From: Phycisphaeraceae bacterium | Lineage (GTDB): Bacteria; Planctomycetota; Phycisphaerae; Phycisphaerales; Phycisphaeraceae | Length of the DNA stretch: 64,000 bases | Direction: 5' to 3' | Assembly (NCBI GenBank): GCA_020851735.1 | Contig: JADZCD010000020.1 | Coordinates: 1-64,000 of the forward strand | Part shown: positions 32,537 through 40,825 of the stretch, piece by piece | How the letters are laid out: each line of letters starts with the position of its first letter | Numbering within the stretch: position 1 is the first letter of the stretch | Program-made: the position numbers and the translations under genes | Notes under the pieces: generated by a model | The model's database searches: none | What the model was told of the DNA's origin: nothing | What the model saw: only the letters and a program-made list of their open reading frames with translations

Positions 32537-34876
32537 TCAGGGGCGATGGACGGAGCCGATGTCCGCCGGGATTTCCAGCTTGCTCAGCCAGCGGCGGTAG
32601 TCGGTCAGCTTAAAGGGGCGCGGGCCGGCGAGGTAGTGATTAAGGTGCGAACCCTGGGCGTCGGTCCAGCGCAACAGATACATGGCCGGCAGGGGGGAGG
32701 GGGGAATGTGCCCGGCGGTGGATTTGTCGTTGGCGGGGACGTGATAGTCGGTTTCCAGCAGGGTGCGCCCGGTGTCGACGTCTTGGATGGAGAGGTGGCC
32801 GGCGGCGGGCGCGAAGGTGTCGTTGACGACGACGATTTCGTGGCGATTATCGCTCGGCTCGCAGCAGATGGCGCAAATGTCCGTCTGGACGCGCTGGATG
32901 TAGGTGTAGGCCAGTTTTTTGCGGTTGTAATAGTCGACGATGGCGTCGGAAAAGATCGGCCAGCCGTCGCGCAGGTTCCACCAGAGGATGCCGGTGCGGC
33001 GCCACTTGGCGTGGCGGAACCATTCGATGAAAAACTTTTTGGCCTCGGCCTGGCTGATCTGCGAGGCCAGGACGTAGTCGTCGAGGTTGTCGGGAATGGA
33101 GGCAAAGAGCACGGCGATCTGTTTGCCCATGAGGTTGACGCGGTAGTTCCACCCGGTGAAGTTGCGGTGCGGGCGGGTGCAGTGCGTCAGCCACTGATCG
33201 TTGTCCTGCCAAGGCCAGACGAATTGGGGATCGAGCATTTCCTCGATGGATCTGCGGTCCGGGCAGCCGTGGTAGCCGATCTCGCTGGCAAAGTGGGCCA
33301 GGGAACCGGTGTAGAACGGGCCTTTGAAATCATCGCGCGGGCCCCAGAGGTGGCGCTCGGGCTGATTCTGCACGTCGGCGCCCATGCGGACCATTTCCGG
33401 CGAGCTGTAGGGCGAACTGGGCAGGTATTCGCGGTAAGGATCGAGCCGGCGCACCACGGCCGGAAGGGTGCCGCGGGAGTGGCGGTCGGTGTTGGGGTCT
33501 ACGCCGGGGAGCATGCGGTGATAGAAGATGTCGATTTCGTTGTCACCGGCCCAGAGGGCCAGGCTGGGGTGATTGCGCAGTTTGCGGACGATGGCCTCGG
33601 CTTCGGCGGTCAGGCGGGCGGCGAATTCGTCGGTCTGCGGGTAGATGGCGCAGGCGAGGGCGAAATCCTGCCAGATCATGAGGCCGGCTTGGTCGCAGAG
33701 ATCGAAAAAGTCGTGGTCTTCGTACACGCTGCCGCCCCAGCAGCGGATCATGTTGCAGTTGAGGTCCGCAGCCATGGCGATGGTGGTTTGCAGGTGCTGG
33801 CTGTCGCGGCTGTGCAGGGCGTCGAGCGGGACCCAGTTGGTGCCCTTGCAGAAAACCTTCCGCCCGTTGACACGGAACACAAACTCGCCGGGCTGGGCGG
33901 CGGTGGTGACAGGGGTGCGCTGGAGCTTGATGGTGCGAACGCCCACGCGGCAGCGGTGTGTGGCAAGCGTGCGGCCATCGGCGTCGAGCAATTCGACCAC
34001 GGCGTCGTACAGGGCGGGTTCGCCGTAGCCGCGCGGCCACCAGAGATCGACTTGGGTTAAGTCGAGGGTGTAGCGTCCGTGGGTGTCGATGACGGGCAAC
34101 TCGGTGCGATGAACTTCGCGCCCGCGGCGATGCAGAGTCGCCCGCACCTTCAGGGCGTCGATGTCCAGGCGGTCGGTCACAAAGTCCCAGTGGACAAAAA
34201 CGCGGGCGGAGCGCTGGTCGGGGTCGGCGGCGATGGTCGACCAGTAAATAGCGCGGAAGCGCGTGGGGTTAAGAACTTCCAGGCACACCGGGCGCCACAA
34301 GCCGGCGCTGACCAAGCGCGGGACGATGTCCCACCCGTACATGTGGGGAGCTTTGCGGATGGAAATGGACTCGTAATGCATCCGGTCGGCCCACTCGATG
34401 GGCTCGTTTTCGTAATCGCGCCCGGCGAGGATGGGCGAGTCGATGCGGACCACCAGATCGTTGGGGCTGTCGGAGCGCAGGTGGTCGGTGACGTCCAGGC
34501 GGTGAGGGATGAGCATGTTGTCGGTGCGGGCGATTTCCCGGCCGTTGAGGAAGATAACCGCCAGGCAATCAAGGCCCTCAAACACCAGTTCCACGCGTTG
34601 GCCGACGGCCAGCGTGGGGGAATCAAAGCTGCGCCGATACCACCAGCGGTGCGTCTCAAACGGGCGCAGAAGATGAATGTTGTTTCCCTTGGTTACGTCG
34701 GGCAGCAGGCCGGCCGCCATCAGGTCCAGTTCGACGTTGCCGGGCACGGCGGCGGGAATAGCGGGCAGATGGGCGGCGTCCAGTTGCGCGGGCGTCGCGG
34801 GGGCGGAGGGGGGGGATTGATCCTGCGGGCCAAAGGACAGTTGCCAGGAGCCGTTAAGGGAGATTTTTTGGGTCAT
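32537..34876 (-). CDS. Beta-mannosidase-like glycoside hydrolase, family GH2
   Basis: A 779-residue GH2 enzyme. Its N-terminal jelly roll begins SLNGSWQLSF and contains NNIHLLRPFETHRWWYRRSF, then an Ig-like domain and the TIM barrel with GTNWVPLDAL, WGGSVYEDHDFFDLCDQAGLMIWQDF and the acid/base region NHPSLALWAGDNEID. The family usually has GNNE; here it is GDNE. The nucleophile is probably in FASEIGYHG. This layout fits intracellular beta-mannosidases, which take terminal mannose from mannan fragments. Together with the GH130 phosphorylase at 42007-42981 it suggests mannan oligosaccharide use. Confidence 0.88.
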   Translation of the reverse strand: MTQKISLNGSWQLSFGPQDQSPPSAPATPAQLDAAHLPAIPAAVPGNVELDLMAAGLLPDVTKGNNIHLLRPFETHRWWYRRSFDSPTLAVGQRVELVFEGLDCLAVIFLNGREIARTDNMLIPHRLDVTDHLRSDSPNDLVVRIDSPILAGRDYENEPIEWADRMHYESISIRKAPHMYGWDIVPRLVSAGLWRPVCLEVLNPTRFRAIYWSTIAADPDQRSARVFVHWDFVTDRLDIDALKVRATLHRRGREVHRTELPVIDTHGRYTLDLTQVDLWWPRGYGEPALYDAVVELLDADGRTLATHRCRVGVRTIKLQRTPVTTAAQPGEFVFRVNGRKVFCKGTNWVPLDALHSRDSQHLQTTIAMAADLNCNMIRCWGGSVYEDHDFFDLCDQAGLMIWQDFALACAIYPQTDEFAARLTAEAEAIVRKLRNHPSLALWAGDNEIDIFYHRMLPGVDPNTDRHSRGTLPAVVRRLDPYREYLPSSPYSSPEMVRMGADVQNQPERHLWGPRDDFKGPFYTGSLAHFASEIGYHGCPDRRSIEEMLDPQFVWPWQDNDQWLTHCTRPHRNFTGWNYRVNLMGKQIAVLFASIPDNLDDYVLASQISQAEAKKFFIEWFRHAKWRRTGILWWNLRDGWPIFSDAIVDYYNRKKLAYTYIQRVQTDICAICCEPSDNRHEIVVVNDTFAPAAGHLSIQDVDTGRTLLETDYHVPANDKSTAGHIPPSPLPAMYLLRWTDAQGSHLNHYLAGPRPFKLTDYRRWLSKLEIPADIGSVHRP

Positions 34877-35123
34877 GGTGGTTCTGCCTGAATCGCGAGA
34901 TTGTACGTTAAGCGCGCGACAAACATGAATCCCCGGCGCGGACGGTGGAAACAGAGGAAGGCGAGGGCAGAGGCCCAGGGATTTCTTCCCTGGGCTTTAG
35001 AGCAATTTTCGCAAGGCACGGACAGCTGCGCGGCAGGGTGGAATGCGGGGGCGATTCATTTTTGCCGCGACGGTATGATGCTGGGGCTGTTGGATGTATT
35101 TTTTTCCGACGGATTGCCTCGGC
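34877..35123. repeat. Intergenic region with the last type A hairpin
   Basis: A type A hairpin at 34974-34994 (CCCAGGGA...TCCCTGGG, then CTTTAG). It is the rightmost A copy in the window; none occurs from here to 64000. The rest lies between divergent genes and should hold both promoters. Confidence 0.75.
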
Positions 35124-36014
35124 ATGCCCACCAACAATCCCATGACTTATTGCGACCTGCACATTCACTCAAGCGCCTCGGACGGCACGGTGCCGCCGGA
35201 GGAATTAGCGCCCCTGGCGGTGAAGGCGGGGCTGGCGGCCATCGCGCTGACGGACCACGACACCACCGTGGGCGTGCCGGCGGCGCAGGCGGCTTGCCAG
35301 AAAGTCAAGCTGAATTTCGTGCCGGGCATTGAATTGTCCGTGCGGGCGCCGGCGCTTGATGAGAACGACCCGGGCTCGCGCTTAGGCACGCTGCACATCC
35401 TGGGCTACTTTATCCAGCACGACCATCCGGATCTGCTGACGCTCCAGCAGCAGGTTCAGCAGGCCCGCCATGAACGCAATCCGCGCATGATTGACCGGCT
35501 GCGCGAGCTGGGCGTGGCCATCGAATACGAGGACGTGCTGGAGCTGGCGCGCAGCGAAGGAGCCTTGATCGTCGGTCGTCCGCACATCGCCCAGGTGCTG
35601 GTGCAGAAGGGGTACGTCAAATCGCTGCACGAAGCCTTCCGCCGGTACATCGGGCAGGGCGCGCCGGCCTATATCCGCAAGGATCTGCTGCCGCCGGAGG
35701 AAGCCATCCGGGCCATTCACGCCGCCAAGGGTTTGGCGATCCTAGCGCACCCCTTGCAGCTTCGCCTGCCGGATTTCACCAGCCTGCACCGGGAGATTCA
35801 GAATCTTAAGGCTGCGGGCCTGGACGGCATTGAGGCCCGCCACACCGATCACACGCCGGCCCACGTCCGCCAGTTCGAGCAGATGGCTAAGCAGCTGAAT
35901 CTTCTGACCACGGGCGGATCGGACTTCCACGGCGCGCGCAAGGCGATCCCGCTGGGCAGCCAGAAGGTGCCTTACGAATATTACGAGCGGCTGCGCCAGG
36001 CGGCGGGGCAGTAA
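35124..36014 (+). CDS. PHP domain phosphoesterase (RNase AM/YciV-like)
   Basis: A 296-residue PHP-family protein. YCDLHIHSSASDGTVPPEEL (residues 9-28), ALTDHDTTVGVPAA, PGIELSV, AILAHPLQLRL and the final GGSDFHG give the full set of metal-binding His and Asp residues of the three-metal PHP site. The family acts on nucleotide or nucleic-acid phosphates; E. coli YciV trims 5' ends of rRNA. The start may be the ATG at 35124 or the one at 35142. It is a single gene, upstream of the nuoH leader. Confidence 0.88.
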   Translation: MPTNNPMTYCDLHIHSSASDGTVPPEELAPLAVKAGLAAIALTDHDTTVGVPAAQAACQKVKLNFVPGIELSVRAPALDENDPGSRLGTLHILGYFIQHDHPDLLTLQQQVQQARHERNPRMIDRLRELGVAIEYEDVLELARSEGALIVGRPHIAQVLVQKGYVKSLHEAFRRYIGQGAPAYIRKDLLPPEEAIRAIHAAKGLAILAHPLQLRLPDFTSLHREIQNLKAAGLDGIEARHTDHTPAHVRQFEQMAKQLNLLTTGGSDFHGARKAIPLGSQKVPYEYYERLRQAAGQ

Positions 36015-36301
36015 CCCCCCCCACTTCCCTTTCGGCCGATGCGGAAAGAACAGGCGATTGAAGTCGGACAAGGGTTCTTAGCGCCCGTCGCCACAGGGGG
36101 TTTGGATCGTTACAATTTTGCCCAGATTAAGAGCCCTCAACAAAATGAACCGCCAAGTCGCCAAGAAAACCACCAAGATGAATGTTTGGATCAAAAAAAA
36201 CGTTGATTCATGACTTTTCGGAGCTTGGCGTCATGGCGGTTAATCGTATTTTGTTAGCGGTTCTAAGTTCCAAGCCGGGCAGCCCTCACCGAGGTCTAGA
36301 C
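36015..36301. repeat. Leader of nuoH containing inverted-repeat element K, copy 2
   Basis: Element K (36144-36278) has left arm AACCGCCAAGTCGCCAAG and right arm CTTGGCGTCATGGCGGTT, 15 of 18 positions complementary, and a right end TAATCGTATTTTGTTAGCGG resembling that of the copy at 10318. It ends about 25 bases before the nuoH start, so it either brings or disturbs regulation of nuoH. No gene is seen. Confidence 0.75.
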
Positions 36302-37726
36302 ATGATCCAATATTGGGCCCAGGAAAACATCTGGCTGATCATCGCCATCAAGGCGACGCTGGTGCTGGCGGCGTTTATTCCCCTGATCAGCGTGGTGGTG
36401 ATGTTCAGCATCTGGTGGGAGCGGAAAGTGGCGGGGCACATCCAATCGCGGGTGGGTCCGATGCACGTGGGCGGGTGGCACGGCTGGGCGCAGTCGCTCG
36501 CGGACGGGGTGAAGTTGATTTTGAAGGAAGACTTAATGCCGGCGGGGGCGGACGCGTTCATGTTCCGGCTGGCGCCGTATCTGGCGTTTGCGCCGGTGTT
36601 CGCAGCCCTGTTGGCGCTGCCGTTTAGCCCGCAATGGGTGTTTGAGCCGGGGCTGAACATCGGGGTGCTGTATCTGTTGGCGTTTCTGGCGGTGGAGGTG
36701 ATGGGCACGATCCTGGCGGGGTGGGGGTCAAACTCCAAGTGGGCGGTTTACGGGGCAATGCGCGAGGCCTGCCAGATGGTGTCGTATGAAATTCCACTGG
36801 GGCTGGCGATTCTGGCGGGGGTCATCACGGCGGGCACGCTGCATTTGGTGGAATTGGGGTATCTGCAGGCGGGCGGGCTGCACGAGTGGTTTGTGTTCCA
36901 CAATCCGTTTATTTTCTTAGGATTTTTCGTCTATTACATCGCGTCCTTGGCGTCCAACAAGCGGGCGCCGTTTGACCTGCCGGAATCCGAATCGGAACTG
37001 GTGGCGGGGTTCCACACGGAGTATTCGGGCATCCGCTGGTCGTTTTTCTTTTTCGCCGAGTACGGGGCGATGTTCGTGGTCGGGTGTATTCAGGCGGCGT
37101 TGTTTTTAGGGGCGTGGAACAGTCCGCTGGGGGCGCTGGATCCGGTGTATCGTTGGGTGGGATACGAGCCGCTGCGGGCGGCGGAGGCTTATTTCTCAGG
37201 GCAGTTGGCGCAGAGCTCCGCGGCGGGCGGGTGGTCGGGCACGGCGGCGGCGCTGGGCGTGAGCGTGGGGGGCTTGCTGGCGGTGAATCTGTGGGGCGCG
37301 TTCTGGTTCATGCTCAAGGCGATGACGATTATTTTCATTCAGATCTGGATCCGCTGGACGTTGCCGCGCATCCGCATTGACCAGGTGCTTTACGCCTGCG
37401 TGAAGGTGCTGTTGCCGGCGAGTCTGATCGTGTTGTGCGGCACGGCGGGGTGGGTGTGGCTGGTGCCGCAGCCCGCGGCGGTGGCACTGGCGAGCGGGCC
37501 GGCGGTGGCGCGATTAGGGCACCTGTTCAGCCCGACGCCGATGGTCCAACTTGTCACGCAGATTACACTGACTATCCTAGGCTTGCTTTTGTGCCTGGGT
37601 GTACTTGGCGTCGTTCTAAGAGCGTTTCTGCTCCGCGACCGCCAACCCCGCAAGAGTATTTTCCCCGGCGTGATGCCCGTCGGAAGGGAAATCGCTTTTA
37701 CGCGCACCGACCAACCATCCCCCTAG
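36302..37726 (+). CDS. nuoH: NADH-quinone oxidoreductase subunit H
   Basis: A 474-residue membrane subunit that joins the hydrophilic and membrane arms of complex I. WERKVAGHIQSRVGPMHVG, GWAQSLADGVKLILKED, MREACQMVSYEIPLGLAIL and NKRAPFDLPESESELVAGFHTEYSG are canonical. About eight membrane segments form the core. It is longer than E. coli NuoH (325 residues): there is an insert after FLGAWNSP (about residues 275-335) and a C-terminal part beyond the core ending RKSIFPGVMPVGREI. The ATG at 36302 starts the conserved domain; the preceding open frame is repeat element K. No other nuo gene lies in the window. Confidence 0.93.
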   Translation: MIQYWAQENIWLIIAIKATLVLAAFIPLISVVVMFSIWWERKVAGHIQSRVGPMHVGGWHGWAQSLADGVKLILKEDLMPAGADAFMFRLAPYLAFAPVFAALLALPFSPQWVFEPGLNIGVLYLLAFLAVEVMGTILAGWGSNSKWAVYGAMREACQMVSYEIPLGLAILAGVITAGTLHLVELGYLQAGGLHEWFVFHNPFIFLGFFVYYIASLASNKRAPFDLPESESELVAGFHTEYSGIRWSFFFFAEYGAMFVVGCIQAALFLGAWNSPLGALDPVYRWVGYEPLRAAEAYFSGQLAQSSAAGGWSGTAAALGVSVGGLLAVNLWGAFWFMLKAMTIIFIQIWIRWTLPRIRIDQVLYACVKVLLPASLIVLCGTAGWVWLVPQPAAVALASGPAVARLGHLFSPTPMVQLVTQITLTILGLLLCLGVLGVVLRAFLLRDRQPRKSIFPGVMPVGREIAFTRTDQPSP

Positions 37727-37782
37727 GCGACGGCTGCCTTTGAGGGTGGAGTCAAGCCCAAACGGCATCGAAGGATAAAACC

Positions 37783-38607
37783 ATGAAACTATCTTTCACC
37801 ACCCTCGGCTGCCCGGCCTGGAAACCAGAGGAAATTCCCCAACAGGTCAAGACCTTCGGATTTGACGGCGTGGAGTTGCGCGTGCATCCGGAGGGGCTGC
37901 ACCTCTCGCCCGAAGCCACCGACGACCAGGCCCGGCAACTGGCGGAGTCGTATCGCCAGGGGGGCTTGCCGGTGATCAGCCTGATGGGGTATTCGAGCTT
38001 TGCCCATCTGGAAGCGGGGCCGATGGAGGACAACCGCAAGCTGTTGGCTAAATTAATTCACTTAGCGGGCGTCATGAAGGTGCCGTACATCCGCACCTTC
38101 GCTGGCATGGTGCCCAAAGGGGCCACGCATCAGAGCGTCATTCAAAGGGCCGCGGAGGTTCTTAAACCCCTGGCGGAGCTGGCGGGCAAGAACGGCGTGA
38201 AGATCGGGCTGGAGACGCACGACGACTGGACGAATCCGCAGCACACGCTGGCGCTGGCCAAGGCGGTGAACTCGCCGAACTTCGGCATTGTCTACGACAT
38301 CTTAAATGTGTGTGACGCCACGCAAGGCGACTGGAAGACGGCGTATCAGTTGTTTAAGGATTTGATCCTGTATTGCCACGTCAAGGACAATTTCCCCTTG
38401 CCGGGCCCGGAAAAGAAGCGTTCGTATGTGGCGGTGGGCGCGGGGGATCTGCCCTTGAAGGAAATCCTGGCGCAATTCAAGAAGGACGGCTACGACGGCA
38501 TTTTCAGCTTCGAGTGGGAAAAACGCTGGCACGAGGAACTCGAAGCGCCCGAGCGGGTATTCCCGCAATTCACGCACAAGATGCGTTCGGTCTGGAACAG
38601 CCTGTAG
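37783..38607 (+). CDS. Sugar phosphate isomerase/epimerase (xylose isomerase-like TIM barrel)
   Basis: A 274-residue AP endonuclease 2/xylose isomerase-like barrel. MKLSFTTLGCPAWKPEEIPQ, FDGVELRV, GVKIGLETHDDW, NFGIVYDILNV, LYCHVKDNF and GYDGIFSFEWEKRW carry the Glu, Asp and His residues that bind the metal. Members interconvert or degrade ketoses and inositols; the substrate is unknown. It lies 12 bases upstream of the MarC gene and probably shares a transcript. A second barrel of this type lies at 40826-41716. Confidence 0.85.
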   Translation: MKLSFTTLGCPAWKPEEIPQQVKTFGFDGVELRVHPEGLHLSPEATDDQARQLAESYRQGGLPVISLMGYSSFAHLEAGPMEDNRKLLAKLIHLAGVMKVPYIRTFAGMVPKGATHQSVIQRAAEVLKPLAELAGKNGVKIGLETHDDWTNPQHTLALAKAVNSPNFGIVYDILNVCDATQGDWKTAYQLFKDLILYCHVKDNFPLPGPEKKRSYVAVGAGDLPLKEILAQFKKDGYDGIFSFEWEKRWHEELEAPERVFPQFTHKMRSVWNSL

Positions 38608-38619
38608 AGGTAAGCCAAT

Positions 38620-39264
38620 TTGGATTGGGCGTTTGCCATCCAGTGCATCGTCGGCATCATCGCCATCACCGACCCGTTGGGCGTGGTGCCGATTTTTCTG
38701 TCGGTCGTGGACCGCCAGGATCAGGCCCAGATGCGCCGGGTGGCCCGGCACACGACGCTGACGGTCTGCTGCACGCTGATACTCTTTGCCTTTCTGGGCC
38801 AGGGGATTCTGCGTTTCTTCGGCGTCACCCTGCCGGCCTTCCGCGTGGGCGGGGGGATATTGCTGTCCATCATGGCTCTGCCGATGCTGCAGGGCCAGCT
38901 TAGTCCCGCCAAACAGAATCGCGACGAGGCGGAGGAAATCGCCGCCCGCAGTTCGGTGGCGATCGTGCCCCTGGGCATTCCCCTGCTGGCCGGGCCGGGC
39001 GCCATCAGCCTGGTGATGCTGCTTTCCCAGCAAGCCCAGGACACCGGACGTCTGCTGGGCTTAGGCGCGGGCATCGGGATCACGACGTTGGCCACGTTCC
39101 TGGCCTTGCGCGCGGCGGTGAGCATCCAGAAATATTTTGGGCGCACGGAAATCGCCATCACCACCCGCGTGATGGGGCTGATCATGATCGCGGTGGGCGT
39201 GCAATTCGCCGCGGATGGTTTAAAGGAATTGTTCCCCCTGCTGGCCCAGACGCATTTTCCCTAG
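38620..39264 (+). CDS. MarC family integral membrane protein
   Basis: A 214-residue membrane protein with six hydrophobic segments. FAIQCIVGIIAITDPLGVVPIFLSV and SIMALPMLQGQ, with IVPLGIPLLAGPGAI, are the MarC signature. Its role is unresolved; the family was once wrongly linked to multidrug resistance. It starts with TTG at 38620, preceded by AGAGGT, and its stop overlaps that of the FkbM gene on the other strand by 3 bases. Confidence 0.85.
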   Translation: MDWAFAIQCIVGIIAITDPLGVVPIFLSVVDRQDQAQMRRVARHTTLTVCCTLILFAFLGQGILRFFGVTLPAFRVGGGILLSIMALPMLQGQLSPAKQNRDEAEEIAARSSVAIVPLGIPLLAGPGAISLVMLLSQQAQDTGRLLGLGAGIGITTLATFLALRAAVSIQKYFGRTEIAITTRVMGLIMIAVGVQFAADGLKELFPLLAQTHFP

Positions 39265-40019
39265 CCGGCCGCTTTGGACTGCCGATACACGAGCTTTTCG
39301 CCCTTGGCTTCCCGGACAAAGCCGTGATCGGCCATGACCTTTTCCACCACCTGCCTGATGGCCGGTCCATGGGTTTCCACCACCATCACCCGCAGCTTGT
39401 TCAACCAGGCAAGATCGCCTTCGGTCAGCAGCTGCTGTTCAGCGCCTTCCACGTCCAGCTTCAAGAGATCGAGCGCGTCGGCTCCCGATTCATTGAGCAG
39501 CTCGCTGATGGTCGCACCGCGCATGCCCTGGCCCACCTGGCCATCCCTGGTCGGGTCCAGCTCGCGCACACGGAACGCCCAACTGTCGGCAGTGGGGTTA
39601 TCAATTGCCAACAGGGCCGGGCGCGGCCAGAGGGCCCCTTCCACGAGCTGGATATTGGAGTAGGAGACAATCTGCCGACGGATTAAGGCGCAATTCTTCG
39701 GATCGGGCTCGACGGCGATGATCCGGGCGTTGGGGTACTTGTTGGCCAGGAGAATGCTGGCATAGCCCACGTTGGCGCCGCCGTCGATGATCAGGCGCGG
39801 GGGGCGGGATAATTCCACGTCGCAGTCCCGGTGTCCAAAGACGTGCCAGAAAGCGTACATGTCGCTGTGGCGCGGCCGGCAGAGGATCGGCTGGCGAATC
39901 CCCGGCAGGCGCAACGAGATTTCCTGGACGCCCAGCAAGCGACAAAAGACATATTTAAGGGCCTGCCAGAGGCCCAGCAGGTCGACAAACCATCGGAATC
40001 TGGACAGGAAAAAGAACAT
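39261..40019 (-). CDS. FkbM family methyltransferase
   Basis: A 252-residue SAM-dependent methyltransferase. LIIDGGANVGYASILLA (residues about 77-93) is motif I, IIAVEPDPKNCALIRRQI the SAM-ribose strand and LLKLDVEGAEQQLLTEGD a hallmark of FkbM proteins, which O-methylate sugars or polyketides. Its first 40 residues are hydrophobic-aromatic and may bind a glycan carrier. The stop codon overlaps that of the MarC gene. A role in methylating a cell-surface glycan is inferred. Confidence 0.87.
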   Translation of the reverse strand: MFFFLSRFRWFVDLLGLWQALKYVFCRLLGVQEISLRLPGIRQPILCRPRHSDMYAFWHVFGHRDCDVELSRPPRLIIDGGANVGYASILLANKYPNARIIAVEPDPKNCALIRRQIVSYSNIQLVEGALWPRPALLAIDNPTADSWAFRVRELDPTRDGQVGQGMRGATISELLNESGADALDLLKLDVEGAEQQLLTEGDLAWLNKLRVMVVETHGPAIRQVVEKVMADHGFVREAKGEKLVYRQSKAAG

Positions 40020-40116
40020 AGGTCCTCACCACCCCCCCACCCCTCCTGCGCCCCTGCGCTGCCGGTTTTCATTCCTGGGCCCTCGGCCATCCCCGGACGC
40101 GCTCGGCCGGTCGCGT

Positions 40117-40680
40117 TTAGGCGCCGTGGCCTGTTTCGTCGGTCACGTGGGCAACCGAGCTGGCCCCGGGTCCGCCCATGGCCCACTCCTTGTCCGGATC
40201 AGGAATGACCAACTGGCGGACGCCGCCGGTCAGGTTGGCCTGCAGGCGTTCGTATTCCTGGCGCACTTCCGCGTCGCCCGGCAGCCACTCGTGCAGGTAG
40301 ACGACCTCACGCACCTTGGCCTGCAAGAGTTCCTTGGTGCAGCCGAAGCAGGGACGGAGCGTTGAGTAGATGGTGCTGCCTTCCACGGCGATGCCGAAGC
40401 GGGCCGCGGACAAGAGGGCGTTCTGCTCGGCATGCACGCAGATGCACAGGTCGTAGCCGCTGCCGGAGGGGTATTGCTCGCGGTGGGCGCAGCGATGGCA
40501 CCCGCCATCCAAGCAATTGGGCATGCCGGCCGGGGTGCCGTTGTAGCCAGTGGAGATGATGCGGTCGTTAAGCACGATGATCGCGCCCACGCGCCGGCCC
40601 AGGCAATTGGCCCGCTGGCGGACCGCCAAGGCGATGCCCATGTAGTATTCTTCCCGACTCGGCCGCGTGTGTTTGGTCAT
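40117..40680 (-). CDS. Deoxycytidylate deaminase (ComEB-like)
   Basis: A 187-residue zinc deaminase converting dCMP to dUMP. VHAEQNALL (His83, Glu85) and RPCFGCTKELLQ (Cys111, Cys114) are the catalytic zinc site; NCLDGGCHRCAHREQYPSG is the second Cys/His cluster of dCMP deaminases. The ATG at 40680 begins the conserved protein; the longer frame from 40836 crosses type E repeats (ACTTCCGGGG units). It provides dUMP for thymidylate synthesis. Confidence 0.92.
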   Translation of the reverse strand: MTKHTRPSREEYYMGIALAVRQRANCLGRRVGAIIVLNDRIISTGYNGTPAGMPNCLDGGCHRCAHREQYPSGSGYDLCICVHAEQNALLSAARFGIAVEGSTIYSTLRPCFGCTKELLQAKVREVVYLHEWLPGDAEVRQEYERLQANLTGGVRQLVIPDPDKEWAMGGPGASSVAHVTDETGHGA

Positions 40681-40735
40681 AGTCTGGCCTCCCTGGCAAT
40701 GATGTCCCGTCACTTTACCAGCGATCCTCCGGGGG

Positions 40736-40770
40736 CGACTTCCGGGGACAACTTCCGGGGGCGATCGCCC
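40736..40770 (-). repeat. Type E units in reverse orientation
   Basis: GACTTCCGGGG and AACTTCCGGGGGCGATCGCC, that is CCCCGGAAG units read on the minus strand, upstream of the dCMP deaminase gene. The units at 9588, 14143 and 29334 are in the opposite orientation. Confidence 0.65.
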
Positions 40771-40825
40771 GCGAAACTGCCGCCGCGTTGACTTTCCCCA
40801 ATCCCTAACCCCTAATCTCCAATCC

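Noticed and set aside
34901-35332. A 143-codon frame over the PHP gene start
   Set aside because: It is a shadow frame crossing a type A hairpin and the beginning of the PHP-domain gene in another phase.
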